Shown here: in pieces, positions 23,601 to 32,740 of the stretch
How positions within the stretch are numbered: position 1 is the stretch's first letter
Layout: the number at the start of each line of letters is the position of its first letter
Source: Methylomonas methanica MC09
GTDB lineage: Bacteria > Pseudomonadota > Gammaproteobacteria > Methylococcales > Methylomonadaceae
DNA: 64,000 nucleotides
Direction of reading: 5' to 3'
NCBI RefSeq assembly: GCF_000214665.1
Contig: NC_015572.1
Location: forward strand, 2,542,001-2,606,000
Program-made: the position numbers and the translations under genes
The notes under the pieces: model-generated
What the model saw: the letters and a program-made list of their open reading frames with translations, nothing else
The model's database searches: none
What the model was told of the DNA's origin: nothing

Positions 23601-24165
23601 AGGCTTCATCTCGCAGCTTGGGAACGACCAAATAAATGTCTGCACAGGTGAGAGCGAGGCCGGCTTGCATTTGACTCAGGGTGTGAAAGAAATCAAAGAA
23701 TGCGACTGCGTCCATGCCTCGGTGATGCACCATTGCAGAAAGTACCTTGGCACGAAATTGACGAACAGTTGATCCCAGGGCGAGGACCAACGGCACAAGC
23801 TTTGAAGGAAGTTCGTGAAGTGGAACTTGTCCAACCGCTCGTTCCAAAGTCTCTAACTCTTGGAGATCGAGATGACGATCGCCTTGGGCGACGAGGTGTA
23901 CTGCATCGCGATCCGGCAGTTGAGCAGCTACATGATCCATTACCTTTTTGCACCCGATGCTGATTGCGAGAACAGTTTGGGCCAACTCAGTTCTCAATAG
24001 TTCGTGTTCCGCCTTCATGACACGGAGCGAGCTGTTGTGCTGGGCACGCGACTGCAAGATTGCAATGAGCGCGGCACCGATGATGGCGACAATCGACCCA
24101 TACGCCTGTACCCAGGCGGCCAAGTCTGTACTGCTCAAGCTTGTTGTGATGCAGAGTTGATTCAA
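23599..24165 (-). CDS. Integron cassette protein with one membrane helix, unknown
   Basis: 188 residues: a short outside N-terminus, one membrane helix (AYGSIVAIIGAALIAILQ) and a long helical cytoplasmic part (HNSSLRVMKAEHELLRTEL onward). No enzyme motif seen. The stop codon is formed within what would be the R'' core of an attC (GCCTAA), now joined to the intron relic, so the protein end is probably native or nearly so. It starts 45 bases after the attC at 24210. Confidence 0.65.
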   Translation of the reverse strand: MNQLCITTSLSSTDLAAWVQAYGSIVAIIGAALIAILQSRAQHNSSLRVMKAEHELLRTELAQTVLAISIGCKKVMDHVAAQLPDRDAVHLVAQGDRHLDLQELETLERAVGQVPLHELPSKLVPLVLALGSTVRQFRAKVLSAMVHHRGMDAVAFFDFFHTLSQMQAGLALTCADIYLVVPKLRDEA

Positions 24166-24209
24166 ATAGGTTGCCCTCTGGAGGTATGAAGAAACGGGGA
24201 GCCGTTGAA

Positions 24210-24278
24210 GCCTAACGTCGCCATAATTTGCCGCCTGAAGCGCAGCGCAAGGCGGTCAAATTGATGGCCTTGTTAACC
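24210..24278 (-). other. attC: attC site 3
   Basis: On the minus strand it starts with core GGTTAAC (24278-24272) and ends with a canonical GTTAGGC (24216-24210). The inner arms AATTTGACCGCC and GGCGGCAAATT pair with one extra A on one side, the extrahelical base typical of attC. The stop of the upstream cassette gene lies in the first core. Confidence 0.82.
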
Positions 24279-24854
24279 CCTACGATCAATGTATTCATAA
24301 AATACTTCGGGCAATGCTTTAAACGGAAGCAAGCCATTAGCCTCTGGGTTTTCAGGTAGGAGTTGATGATCTATATACCGAATGCCAGCAGCAACGTAAT
24401 ATTCGCCGATAGCCATATCCAGTAGTATATATGCGGCCTCTACGAATGCACTTCTTGCTTCCTCTGAATAATTGGGAAAGTAAACAATAAGATCGAAATG
24501 TCCTTCCTCTTCTCTCCAGTATATCCATAGGTCTTCTGGGTTTAGCTCCAAACCACCAAATTCGACCGAGTAATCAAGCGACATACGGGGGCGAAACGCT
24601 ATTATGTCCTAGCCCTCTAATTCAGGCTTGGCTTCATAAAGGTCGATGACCGACTGAAATTCATCTAAAACACCTTCAGCACTTATCACAAATTCGCGAA
24701 CGCCGTTGTTTGGCTGGGATATTTCAAATGCCAGATTTGGATTGTAGCTAGCTAACGCTTTACTAATTGAATCAAGAACTGCTTCCATTCCAGGTTCGAA
24801 TCTGTTCAATGTATCTATGTTTTTCTCGAACCATTGCCAAAATTCTTGGGGCAA
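24273..24854 (-). pseudogene. Cassette gene interrupted by an in-frame amber codon
   Basis: One frame of 194 codons starting TTG at 24854 (ribosome site AGGAG 8 bases upstream) is interrupted only by TAG at 24611-24609. The sequence around it, ELEG-stop-DIIAFRPRM, reads on smoothly; a TGG-to-TAG change would restore GWDIIAFRPR. The first part (81 residues) begins MPQEFWQWFEKN; the second is acidic (WIYWREEEGHFDLIVYF). Either a recent nonsense mutation, suppression, or two coupled short proteins. Family not recognised by name. Confidence 0.7.
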
Positions 24855-24873
24855 GGTGAAATCTCCTTTTAAG

Positions 24874-24960
24874 GGTTAACGATAAGTATAACTTGACCCG
24901 AAAAGCGGAGCGACGGTAGGAGCATAGCTTTTTGGGGTCAAGTTGATACGCTGGTTGGGT
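24874..24960 (-). other. attC: attC site 1
   Basis: On the minus strand: core ACCCAAC (24960-24954, fits RYYYAAC), stem AACTTGACCC, loop, GGGTCAAGTT, then the core GTTAACC (24880-24874). The outer stem GTAT/ATAC continues past one unpaired base, the extrahelical base that directs cassette recombination. It lies 10 bases after the stop of one cassette gene and 20 bases before the next start. Confidence 0.88.
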
Positions 24961-24969
24961 GGTTTGCGG

Positions 24970-25362
24970 TCAGCATCCGTCCTCAAACACAAAAGTGTCA
25001 ACTGAGCGAGAAAGTTTACCGTCAGGAAACTCCAAAATGATAGACGTTGCATGACAAAAAGCACCGCCAACGACAATCATGCATTCATGTGTGCCTCCTG
25101 ACATATTGCAATGCGCCCCCTGTAGCTCTGCAAATTTCAATATTTCGGACGAAGATGTTCCAACGGGAAATCTGGCTTGTACCGCTGCGATAACCACAGT
25201 CTTATTCAAACTGCCGTTCGAATTGATTAGGAATGCAACAAGCCTATCTGCATAGATCTGATAATGCAAAAAACGATCTGCGACATACCAGACCCCTAAC
25301 AGAATAGAAACAACTAAGACGGTCCCACCGATTCTTGATGTACGCCTCGATATGTGATTCAT
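24970..25362 (-). CDS. Integron cassette protein, membrane-anchored, unknown
   Basis: 130 residues from MNHISRRTSR. The ATG at 25362 is preferred because it follows the attC end by 3 bases; the longer frame starts inside attC. One membrane helix (GGTVLVVSILLGVWYVADRF) and an outside domain with four cysteines (GAHCNMSGGTHECM, GAFCHA, EDGC) that could form two disulfides. Function unknown; probably periplasmic. Confidence 0.7.
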   Translation of the reverse strand: MNHISRRTSRIGGTVLVVSILLGVWYVADRFLHYQIYADRLVAFLINSNGSLNKTVVIAAVQARFPVGTSSSEILKFAELQGAHCNMSGGTHECMIVVGGAFCHATSIILEFPDGKLSRSVDTFVFEDGC

Positions 25363-25365
25363 GAC

Positions 25366-25437
25366 ACCCAACGCTTTGCTCACCGGAAAATTAGGAGCGC
25401 AGCGAGTAATTTTTCCGAGTGCAGCAACTTGTTAGCC
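25366..25437 (-). other. attC: attC site 2
   Basis: On the minus strand: core GGCTAAC (25437-25431), an AAG triplet, perfect inner arms GGAAAAATTA/TAATTTTTCC and final core GTTGGGT (25372-25366, fits GTTRRRY). The stop of the ATPase gene is in the first core. Two mismatches in the outer stem make it less regular than attC 1. Confidence 0.8.
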
Positions 25438-26745
25438 CAGCTTGACTTCGAGCTTTGACAAAAACAAAGTTTGAAAATCAGGGTGCATTACCGTTTCTGT
25501 ATTCATCATAGAAATTACCTTTTCAGCTAATTCATTCTTGTTATATGAAACCCCATTTCTCGAAACGATGTCTCCATCAATGATCATTTCATCACCTAGA
25601 CCGTATATCTTGTCTATCAGTGACGGAGGGTAATAATATTCGATCCCATTTCTTGGCCAAATCACAATGTTCTCACGAAGTATACCCATGCTCTCAAGCT
25701 GATTAGGTAACCCAGATTGATGTACTGAATCTAATATGATGAATATACGGTCTCGGTATGGGCTTTTTTGTAGATCAGAAAGCAACCCTTTAGCCACGCT
25801 TAGAACTTCTTTAATTCTATTGTCTGAATTTGCAGCAATAACACTTATTTGGGAATTTGAATGTCTCAGAGATGTAACTCGCTCAACGAATTTATGATCA
25901 CACTTGCCCTCCACAAGAATAATTGATGATGGCAAGTATAGTGTTTCAAACCTGTTTCCCAGAAGGAAAAAGTGAATGCTATTAAAGTCAGATTGAGTTT
26001 GTACTGGAGAAATTGCTATTTCGTCTCCGTGCTTCGAGACTGTGTAATTGTTCGATATATGTGACTTATCCAGAAATATTGTTGAATGAGTTGCAAAAAC
26101 GAGTGTTTTTATATGTGGAAAATATTTTACTCGATGATTCCTATCAAATAAAAAATCAGCCAGAACCCCCTGAGCCTCTGGACTTATACCTAGCTCAGGT
26201 TCATCAATAAGAAATGTATCATAATCAGTATCAAGCAGACTTGTTACTAGGGTTGTGATAAGACGAAAACCTGAGCTGGTGTATGAAATATTATGACCAT
26301 CACAAGAAATATACTTTTGTGACATGGAGTTATTTTCAACAGTATATCTGAACTCCAGCGTCACACCTAAAAGGTCATATATTACTTCTGTCAATTTATC
26401 GCGCTGTTCGTCCGCGAGTTCAGCAATAGCTTGCTGTAAATTTACCGGTGAATTATCAATGTTCTGTTGTTGCTGTTGCCATTGATTCATAAATTGCCGC
26501 CATTTTTCATCGCGACGATTTCTATTTGGAGTGTAATACCCCAAAAGATTAAAATTTTGATACCGCGCTGGCCCTAGATAAGATGCATTCTGTCCCCACT
26601 GCTGCGTTAGAGACTTAAGCAAGTAGGATTTTCCGCAATTATTTCGTCCAACTAAAACAGAGTATTCGGAATCTCGAATTTTCTGTAACGTTGCATTTGA
26701 TTCATCCGAAAATCTAGTTCCGGGTTTTTGATCATATTTATACAT
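25432..26745 (-). CDS. AAA/OLD-like ATPase with TOPRIM-like C-terminus, in integron cassette
   Basis: 437 residues. ABC-type ATPase parts: Walker A GRNNCGKS at residues 33-40, Walker B TFLIDEPELGISPEAQ at about 172-187 and H-loop FATHS. The C-terminal part has the TOPRIM-like pair IILVEGKCD (glutamate) and RIFIILDSV (aspartate). This arrangement occurs in OLD nucleases and in ATPases of several phage-defence systems. The partner genes of Gabija or similar systems are absent, so it would act alone. The gene fills one cassette between a half-site at 26763 and attC 2. Confidence 0.8.
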   Translation of the reverse strand: MYKYDQKPGTRFSDESNATLQKIRDSEYSVLVGRNNCGKSYLLKSLTQQWGQNASYLGPARYQNFNLLGYYTPNRNRRDEKWRQFMNQWQQQQQNIDNSPVNLQQAIAELADEQRDKLTEVIYDLLGVTLEFRYTVENNSMSQKYISCDGHNISYTSSGFRLITTLVTSLLDTDYDTFLIDEPELGISPEAQGVLADFLFDRNHRVKYFPHIKTLVFATHSTIFLDKSHISNNYTVSKHGDEIAISPVQTQSDFNSIHFFLLGNRFETLYLPSSIILVEGKCDHKFVERVTSLRHSNSQISVIAANSDNRIKEVLSVAKGLLSDLQKSPYRDRIFIILDSVHQSGLPNQLESMGILRENIVIWPRNGIEYYYPPSLIDKIYGLGDEMIIDGDIVSRNGVSYNKNELAEKVISMMNTETVMHPDFQTLFLSKLEVKLG

Positions 26746-26762
26746 TGGAAAATTCCATGTGA

Positions 26763-26769
26763 GGCTAAC
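26763..26769 (-). other. Cassette boundary half-site (attI-like or worn attC)
   Basis: GTTAGCC on the minus strand lies 17 bases before the ATPase start, like the end of an integron recombination site. No hairpin or matching second core is visible upstream, so it could be an attI or the border of the array. Confidence 0.45.
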
Positions 26770-27343
26770 TAGTGATTAGAAAGTTCTGTATATCTACCGA
26801 AAAATGACCTTCGACAAGATAAATTATTGATCAGCATATAATTTTCCCTTCTGTATATCATCGGTAAGAAGTATAAATGCCCGATAAGGATGAGTTTGCC
26901 GTCATTGAATCACATGAAGCGATAGGCAGCAACGGATCGATAACGATCAGTCACTATAAATATTCTAAAACACTTCAAGTAGAGTACAACTGTGACGATA
27001 TTGCCAGCATAGCGCAAACATGCCGCCTTCTTTCCGGCTCTAAGAGCCGACCGCCTATCCCGCCGATTGCTCGGAGTTTCTTTCTTTTGCGCGGCTTCGG
27101 CAACGGCTCCATGCGTTTTACTGCCTCCGGCATTCGTGCAGTCGAAAAGAAAAAACCCGAACATCCAATCAGGGGTATTGACTCATGCCTTCGGCATCTT
27201 TCCGCTTCGCGAACCCCTTTCAAACAATATAAACTCCACATCCGTTCGAATCGCACCCCCAGCCAACTCGCCCGGGCAGGAAAATTCGCTTTTATGCGAT
27301 AATGCGGCCGTTTTCGAATAATGCATAACACCGGAGATTTTGC
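26770..27343. other. Intergenic region between cassette array and purE
   Basis: About 570 bases. Overlapping open frames exist on both strands, but they are rich in Pro, Arg and Ser, lack ribosome sites and do not look like an integrase or any known family. It should contain the purE promoter. Confidence 0.4.
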
Positions 27344-27841
27344 ATGACTGCATTGATAGGCATCATCATGGGTTCCACTTCCGATTGGGAAACCATGCAA
27401 CATGCCGCGCAAACCCTAGAACATCTCGATATCCCCCACGAAGTTGAAGTCGTTTCGGCGCATCGTACGCCCGACAAACTGTTTAAATACGCAGAAGACG
27501 CCGAGAGCAAGGGTCTGGAAGTCATTATTGCAGGGGCCGGCGGTGCCGCGCATCTGCCCGGCATGACCGCAGCCAAAACAGCACTGCCGGTACTGGGCGT
27601 GCCGGTGCAATCCAAGGCCCTGAACGGCATGGATTCGTTACTGTCCATCGTGCAAATGCCGGCCGGTATTCCTGTCGGTACCCTGGCCATCGGCAAGGCG
27701 GGCGCCATAAATGCCGCCCTGCTGGCCGCCGCCATTATCAGCAACAAACATCCGCAATACCGCCCTGCCCTGGATATATACCGCCAACAGCAGACCGACA
27801 ATGTCACCGCAAATCCCGATCCGCGCCAGGTGCAGTCATGA
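27344..27841 (+). CDS. purE: N5-carboxyaminoimidazole ribonucleotide mutase
   Basis: 165 residues with the PurE signature [13 protein letters not shown], the active-site histidine region [11 protein letters not shown] and [16 protein letters not shown]. It converts N5-CAIR to CAIR in purine synthesis. It overlaps purK by 4 bases (ATGA), the usual purEK operon, whose product N5-CAIR feeds this enzyme. Confidence 0.97.
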   Translation: MTALIGIIMGSTSDWETMQHAAQTLEHLDIPHEVEVVSAHRTPDKLFKYAEDAESKGLEVIIAGAGGAAHLPGMTAAKTALPVLGVPVQSKALNGMDSLLSIVQMPAGIPVGTLAIGKAGAINAALLAAAIISNKHPQYRPALDIYRQQQTDNVTANPDPRQVQS

Positions 27842-28932
27842 AAGTCGGTATTTTGGGTGGCGGACAACTCGCCCGAATGATCGCCCTGGCCGGTTATCCT
27901 TTGGGGTTGAAGTTTATCGTGCTGGATCCGGATGAAAATGCCGGTGCAGCCGGTTTAAGCGAACATTTGCACGGCGCTTACGATGACCCGGCCTTGTTGG
28001 CGCAATTGGCGGAAAAAGCCGATGTAGTGACCTACGAATTTGAAAATGTACCGGCGCATGTGGCCGAGTTTTTAGCCAGCCATACCACGGTCTATCCACC
28101 CGCCAACGCGCTGGCGGTAGCCCAAGACCGCTTATTGGAAAAGAAATTTTTCAATGAGATAGGCATCGGTACAGCACCCTATGCGGCAATTGACAGTCTG
28201 CGGGATTTACAGCAAGCCATGCCCGACATCGGTTATCCCGCCATTCTGAAGAGCCGACGCATGGGTTATGACGGCAAGGGGCAAGTGGTCTTGAAATCCG
28301 CCGCCGATTTGGAATCGGCTTGGCAATCGATGCAAGGCGCACCCTCCATTGTGGAAGGCTTTGTACCGTTTCAGCGCGAAGTTTCCATCATTGCCGCCCG
28401 CCGCCCGTCCGGCGACATCGTGTTTTATCCATTATCGGAAAACCAGCATAGCGGCGGCATTTTACGCGTCGCCAAGGCCTGTAACAGCGATGCCGAACAA
28501 GCCATGGCTGAAGACTATGTGCGTCGTTTGTTGGAAAAGCTGGACTATGTGGGTGTGATTGCCCTGGAGTTGTTTGACGTTGATGGCCGACTATTGGCCA
28601 ACGAATTCGCACCCCGGGTACATAATTCCGGGCACTGGAGCATAGAAGGCTCGGAAACCAGCCAGTTCGAAAATCACTTGCGGGCCATACTCGATTTACC
28701 CTTGGGTTCGACGCAAACCCGCGGCCAAGCGGGCATGGTCAATTTCATAGGTGGACTGCCGGATACCCGAGAACTGCTAAACTTAAGCCACGCCCATTTG
28801 CATCTGTACGACAAAACGCCGCGCAAAGGCCGTAAAGTTGCGCATGCCACCGTCAGAACGGACGACGCGAAAGAGTTTAATACCGCTCTGAAAACACTTT
28901 CCACGTTGGCGCAACGGGTCGATAATTCGTAA
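27838..28932 (+). CDS. purK: N5-carboxyaminoimidazole ribonucleotide synthase
   Basis: 364 residues with an ATP-grasp fold: start [30 protein letters not shown] for nucleotide binding, [14 protein letters not shown] and the Mg-binding [20 protein letters not shown] (ANE/RVHNSGH). Makes N5-CAIR from AIR, ATP and bicarbonate. Coupled to purE. Confidence 0.97.
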   Translation: MKVGILGGGQLARMIALAGYPLGLKFIVLDPDENAGAAGLSEHLHGAYDDPALLAQLAEKADVVTYEFENVPAHVAEFLASHTTVYPPANALAVAQDRLLEKKFFNEIGIGTAPYAAIDSLRDLQQAMPDIGYPAILKSRRMGYDGKGQVVLKSAADLESAWQSMQGAPSIVEGFVPFQREVSIIAARRPSGDIVFYPLSENQHSGGILRVAKACNSDAEQAMAEDYVRRLLEKLDYVGVIALELFDVDGRLLANEFAPRVHNSGHWSIEGSETSQFENHLRAILDLPLGSTQTRGQAGMVNFIGGLPDTRELLNLSHAHLHLYDKTPRKGRKVAHATVRTDDAKEFNTALKTLSTLAQRVDNS

Positions 28933-28998
28933 GTTTGTTATCTGTGATCACTTGAATAACCGCCCGGCACGTTTGTCCGGCTTTAAATGGAGTTATGA

Positions 28999-30360
28999 AT
29001 GATTGAACACATGATTAGACACTACAATATTTTGTCTATCGTCGGCAACATCATCACCGTGCATGTCGACAGCCAATCTGCAGGGCAAGAGATTAGCACC
29101 CGTTTCGGCGATCTGGCGCAAGTCGAGGACAATAATGGCGCCCAATCCCTGGCGCAAGTCATCAAAATCGACGGCAGCAAGGTGTCGCTGCAGGTATTCT
29201 CCGGCACCCGCGGTATTTCCACGGCGGCATCGGTGCGTTTTTTAGGTCATGCCTTGCAGGTGACTTATTCGGACAATATCCTGGGCCGCATATTCAACGG
29301 CATAGGCGAGCCGATGGACGGCGGTTCGGATTTGCAGCCCGATCCCAAAGTCACCATTACCGGTGCGTCGGTGAATCCGATGAAACGGGTATTGGCTTCC
29401 AAAATGATCCGCACTCAGGTGCCGATGATCGATGTGTTCAATTGTCTGGTGGAAAGCCAAAAAATTCCGATTTTTTCCATTGCCGGCGAGCCTTACAATG
29501 CCTTTCTGGCGCGTGTCGGCATACAGGCCGATGCCGACATCGTGGTTTTTGCCGGCCTGGGTTTAATTTTCGACGATTTTTATTATTTCCGCTCACAGTT
29601 CGAGCTGGCGGGCGTGTTTGCCCGTACCGTCATGTACTGCAATTTGGCTTCCGACCCTATTGTGGAACGCCTGCTGGTACCGGATATGGCCCTGGCGGTG
29701 GCGGAACGATTTGCCGTGGAAGAAGGCAAACGGGTTCTGGTGTTAATGACGGATATGACCGCCTATGCCGACGCCATGAAGGAAGTCGGCATTTCCATGG
29801 AACACGTACCGTCTAACCGCGGCTATATGGGCGATTTATATTCGCAATTGGCCAAACGCTACGAAAAAGCCTGCGATTACAAAGGCGCCGGCTCGGTAAC
29901 CATTTTAACCGTCACCACCATGCCCGGTAACGATGTCACGCATCCGGTCCCGGACAACACCGGGTACATTACCGAAGGCCAGTTTTACCTGCACGACGGC
30001 ATGCTGGATCCGTTCGGTTCGCTGTCGCGCCTGAAACAGCATGTGATCGGTAAGGTGACCCGCGAAGATCATTCGCAGATCATGAACACCATGATCCGTT
30101 TTTATGCCGCCGCCAACGACGCCGAGCAAAAACAGGCGATGGCTTTCGATTTATCCGATTATGATCAAAAACTGCTGAAATTCGGCAAACTGTTTAGAAA
30201 GCGCTTCATGGATATCAACGTTGCGCTTCCACTGGAAGACGCGTTGGATTTAAGCTGGCAAACCCTGGCCGAATGTTTTTCGGAAAGCGAATTACTGATG
30301 AAACAGGCCTTAATCGATAAATATTTCCCCAAGGCAGGTCATGGCCAGGCTATCGCTTAA
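28999..30360 (+). CDS. ntpB: V-type ATPase subunit B
   Basis: 453 residues of the non-catalytic B type: nucleotide-fold with the P-loop replaced by FSIAGEPYNAF, then VVFAGLGLIFDDFYYF and LLVPDMALAVAERFA. It forms the A3B3 head with subunit A. First gene of the seven-gene cluster; in most bacterial V-ATPase operons B follows A. It overlaps the D gene by 20 bases. Confidence 0.96.
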   Translation: MIEHMIRHYNILSIVGNIITVHVDSQSAGQEISTRFGDLAQVEDNNGAQSLAQVIKIDGSKVSLQVFSGTRGISTAASVRFLGHALQVTYSDNILGRIFNGIGEPMDGGSDLQPDPKVTITGASVNPMKRVLASKMIRTQVPMIDVFNCLVESQKIPIFSIAGEPYNAFLARVGIQADADIVVFAGLGLIFDDFYYFRSQFELAGVFARTVMYCNLASDPIVERLLVPDMALAVAERFAVEEGKRVLVLMTDMTAYADAMKEVGISMEHVPSNRGYMGDLYSQLAKRYEKACDYKGAGSVTILTVTTMPGNDVTHPVPDNTGYITEGQFYLHDGMLDPFGSLSRLKQHVIGKVTREDHSQIMNTMIRFYAAANDAEQKQAMAFDLSDYDQKLLKFGKLFRKRFMDINVALPLEDALDLSWQTLAECFSESELLMKQALIDKYFPKAGHGQAIA

Positions 30361-30943
30361 CAAAGCGGCGCTCAATAAGGAAAGCGGCAAGCTCAAGCGC
30401 TACCAACAGTACTTGCCGTCGCTGGAATTAAAGCGGCAGAAACTGGTGGTGGAACGCGCCAAGGGCTGGTCGCAACTGGAACACACCCAACAACTGATCA
30501 AGCAATATCAACACAAAGTGACCGAGTCGCTACCGATGATATCCAATCGCGATATCAATCTGAGTGACTTGGTGTCGGTAACCCGCGTGGAACTGACGCA
30601 GGAAAACATAGTCGGCGTTAACCTGCCGGTATTGACACGGGTGGAATTGACCAATAAACCTTATTCGCCGTATTTAAAGCCGCATTGGGTCGATAATGTG
30701 GTGGTGCAGCTGAATATCGTGTTGGAGTTGCAATTGCGGCACCGGGTGGAACAGCAACGCGTGCATCTGTTAAATGCCGCCGTAAAAAAAGTCACCCAAA
30801 AAGTCAATTTGTTCGACAAGGTGCTGATTCCCAAAACCCAGCACAATATCCGTAAAATCCGCATTTTTCTCTCCGATGCCGAACGTGCCGACGTGGTGCG
30901 GGCCAAAATCACCAAACAGCTGCGCGCAACGCCCGGAGATTAA
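30341..30943 (+). CDS. ntpD: V-type ATPase subunit D
   Basis: 200 residues forming the central-shaft coiled coil: N-terminal helix (LNKAALNKESGKLKRYQQYL) and C-terminal helix (VEQQRVHLLNAAVKKVTQKV). The motif NLFDKVLIPKTQHNIRKIR is typical. It transmits rotation from the head to the ring. The stop abuts the start of the I subunit gene. Confidence 0.93.
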   Translation: MARLSLNKAALNKESGKLKRYQQYLPSLELKRQKLVVERAKGWSQLEHTQQLIKQYQHKVTESLPMISNRDINLSDLVSVTRVELTQENIVGVNLPVLTRVELTNKPYSPYLKPHWVDNVVVQLNIVLELQLRHRVEQQRVHLLNAAVKKVTQKVNLFDKVLIPKTQHNIRKIRIFLSDAERADVVRAKITKQLRATPGD

Positions 30944-32740
30944 ATGGCCATCGTCAAATTAAAAAAATTAACCTTTTGCGGCGTACTCAAGGACAAAAAC
31001 CGGGTACTGGAACAATTGCAAAGTCAGGGCGATTTACACTTGATTCCGCTTAATCCCTTGCCGCTCAAGCTGGAAAATAAGGATGAAAAACAGGCGGCCT
31101 TGTTGTTGCAGGCCTTGCGTTATCTGAACGATTGTCCGCGCAAACGGCATCAGGTTACTAACGATAAACACTTCAATATCGATCACGTCGTCGAACAAGT
31201 GTTAAAACTGAAAAGTAAAGCCCGCGAATTACGCGACCGTCTTGACGCCTTGCAAAAACGGATACAGGAGTTAAAACCCTGGGGCGACTTTACCCTGCCC
31301 GAGAACGGTCTGATGTCATGCCAATGTTTTTGGTTTTACATCATACCCAAGCGTTTGATGGCAAAACTGAAGGACTGCGACTATGTTTGGCAAACCGTTT
31401 ATCAAAACAATTTGTTTAGTTACGTGGTGGTGATTTCAGAGCAGGAACCGCCGGAAAATGCCTTGCCGGTGCCGCGCACCCATACCGGCTCATTGCCTTT
31501 ATCGACATTGCAGGATCAAGCCGGCGAATTGGAAATGGCTCTGGAAGATCTGCAAGCCCAACGCGAGTCCTATACCCGCTGGATTAGCTTGCTGACCTTA
31601 CATTTTACCGAAAGCCAGAATCATGACGAACTGCGGCAGGCTCAAGCCATTACCCGTGACGAACTGGGTGTGTTCGCGCTACAGGCTTGGTTACCGGAAA
31701 AACAAGTGGCGCGTTACCTGCAGTTCGCCGACGAGCAGGGGTTAGCGCTTTTGGTTGAAGAGCCGTCTGAGAGCGACACCCCGCCGACTCTACTGGAAAA
31801 TCCGGCACCGTTTGCCGGCGGTGAAGACTTGGTGAACTTTTATCAAACGCCGGATTATCAAGGCTGGGACCCGTCGCTGATCGTATTTTTTTCCTTTTCG
31901 CTGTTCTTCGCGATTATTTTATCCGACGCCGGATATGCCGGGGTATTTGCGCTGATTTTAGCCTGGAAATGGCGCAGCCTAAACAGTAAAAAAGGCCGGC
32001 GGTTACGCATGTTGGCGGCAAGCACTATCGGCCTTTCAGTCGTATGGGGTGTGCTGTGCGGCAGCTATTTCGGTTATGATCCCGGCAGCGGAAACGTATT
32101 AAGCCGATTCAAACTGTTCGATCTCAATGACTTCGACGGCATGATGCATCTCACTATCGCTATTGGGGTGCTGCATATCGCACTGGCCAATGGGGTGAAG
32201 GCTTGGCAACGGCGACGCTCCACTCTGGCCTTGGCGCCTATCGGTTGGATCGGGCTGGTTTCAGGAGGCTTTTGTCTGTGGCTGGCCCAAACTCAACAAT
32301 CGCAGTCCTACTTGGTGGCGGGGAAAGGCTTATTGATTTCAGGCGCCGTGTTGTTGATATTGTTCAGCAGCGACCGGCGTATCCGCCGCTGGAGCGACGG
32401 GTTCTGGCGATTGCTGGACGGCTGCAAAAGCCTGATCGGCATCACTCAATTATTCGGCGATGTGCTCAGTTACATGCGGTTATTCGCTTTGGGTCTGGCC
32501 AGCGCTTCGCTGGCCTTGACCTTCAATCATCTGGCCGAGCAAGTCTTGCGCGACATGCCGGGCCCCGGTTTGTTGTTCAGCATCCTGATCTTGTTATTGG
32601 GGCATTCCTTGAATCTATTGCTGTGCATACTCAGCGGACTGGTGCACGGTCTGCGGTTGAATTTTATCGAATTCTACAATTGGAGCGTTTCCGATGAAGG
32701 TTATCCGTTTAAAGCATTTTCCAAAAAAGGAGTCAATTGA
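30944..32740 (+). CDS. ntpI: V-type ATPase subunit I
   Basis: 598 residues: soluble N-terminal half with coiled coils (LKSKARELRDRLDALQKRIQ) and a membrane half with about seven or eight helices. The stator arginine needed for ion release is in DVLSYMRLFALGLASASL. It forms the ion half-channels beside the K ring. Its stop overlaps the K start (TGATG). Confidence 0.95.
   Translation: MAIVKLKKLTFCGVLKDKNRVLEQLQSQGDLHLIPLNPLPLKLENKDEKQAALLLQALRYLNDCPRKRHQVTNDKHFNIDHVVEQVLKLKSKARELRDRLDALQKRIQELKPWGDFTLPENGLMSCQCFWFYIIPKRLMAKLKDCDYVWQTVYQNNLFSYVVVISEQEPPENALPVPRTHTGSLPLSTLQDQAGELEMALEDLQAQRESYTRWISLLTLHFTESQNHDELRQAQAITRDELGVFALQAWLPEKQVARYLQFADEQGLALLVEEPSESDTPPTLLENPAPFAGGEDLVNFYQTPDYQGWDPSLIVFFSFSLFFAIILSDAGYAGVFALILAWKWRSLNSKKGRRLRMLAASTIGLSVVWGVLCGSYFGYDPGSGNVLSRFKLFDLNDFDGMMHLTIAIGVLHIALANGVKAWQRRRSTLALAPIGWIGLVSGGFCLWLAQTQQSQSYLVAGKGLLISGAVLLILFSSDRRIRRWSDGFWRLLDGCKSLIGITQLFGDVLSYMRLFALGLASASLALTFNHLAEQVLRDMPGPGLLFSILILLLGHSLNLLLCILSGLVHGLRLNFIEFYNWSVSDEGYPFKAFSKKGVN

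Larger units (their letters stand above)
23599..26769 (-). mobile_element. Integron cassette array without integrase (CALIN-like)
   Basis: Four minus-strand single-gene cassettes (23599, 24273, 24970, 25432) are separated by three attC sites. Genes stop in or close to one core, and the next starts 3-45 bases after the other. No integrase gene is seen on either strand in the flanks. Such clusters of attC sites lacking an integrase are known as CALIN. Confidence 0.82.

Noticed and set aside
26877..27412. Overlapping frames of 141 residues (plus) and 145 residues (minus) before purE
   Set aside because: Both lack ribosome sites and family features, and the minus-strand one runs into purE; neither resembles an integron integrase.
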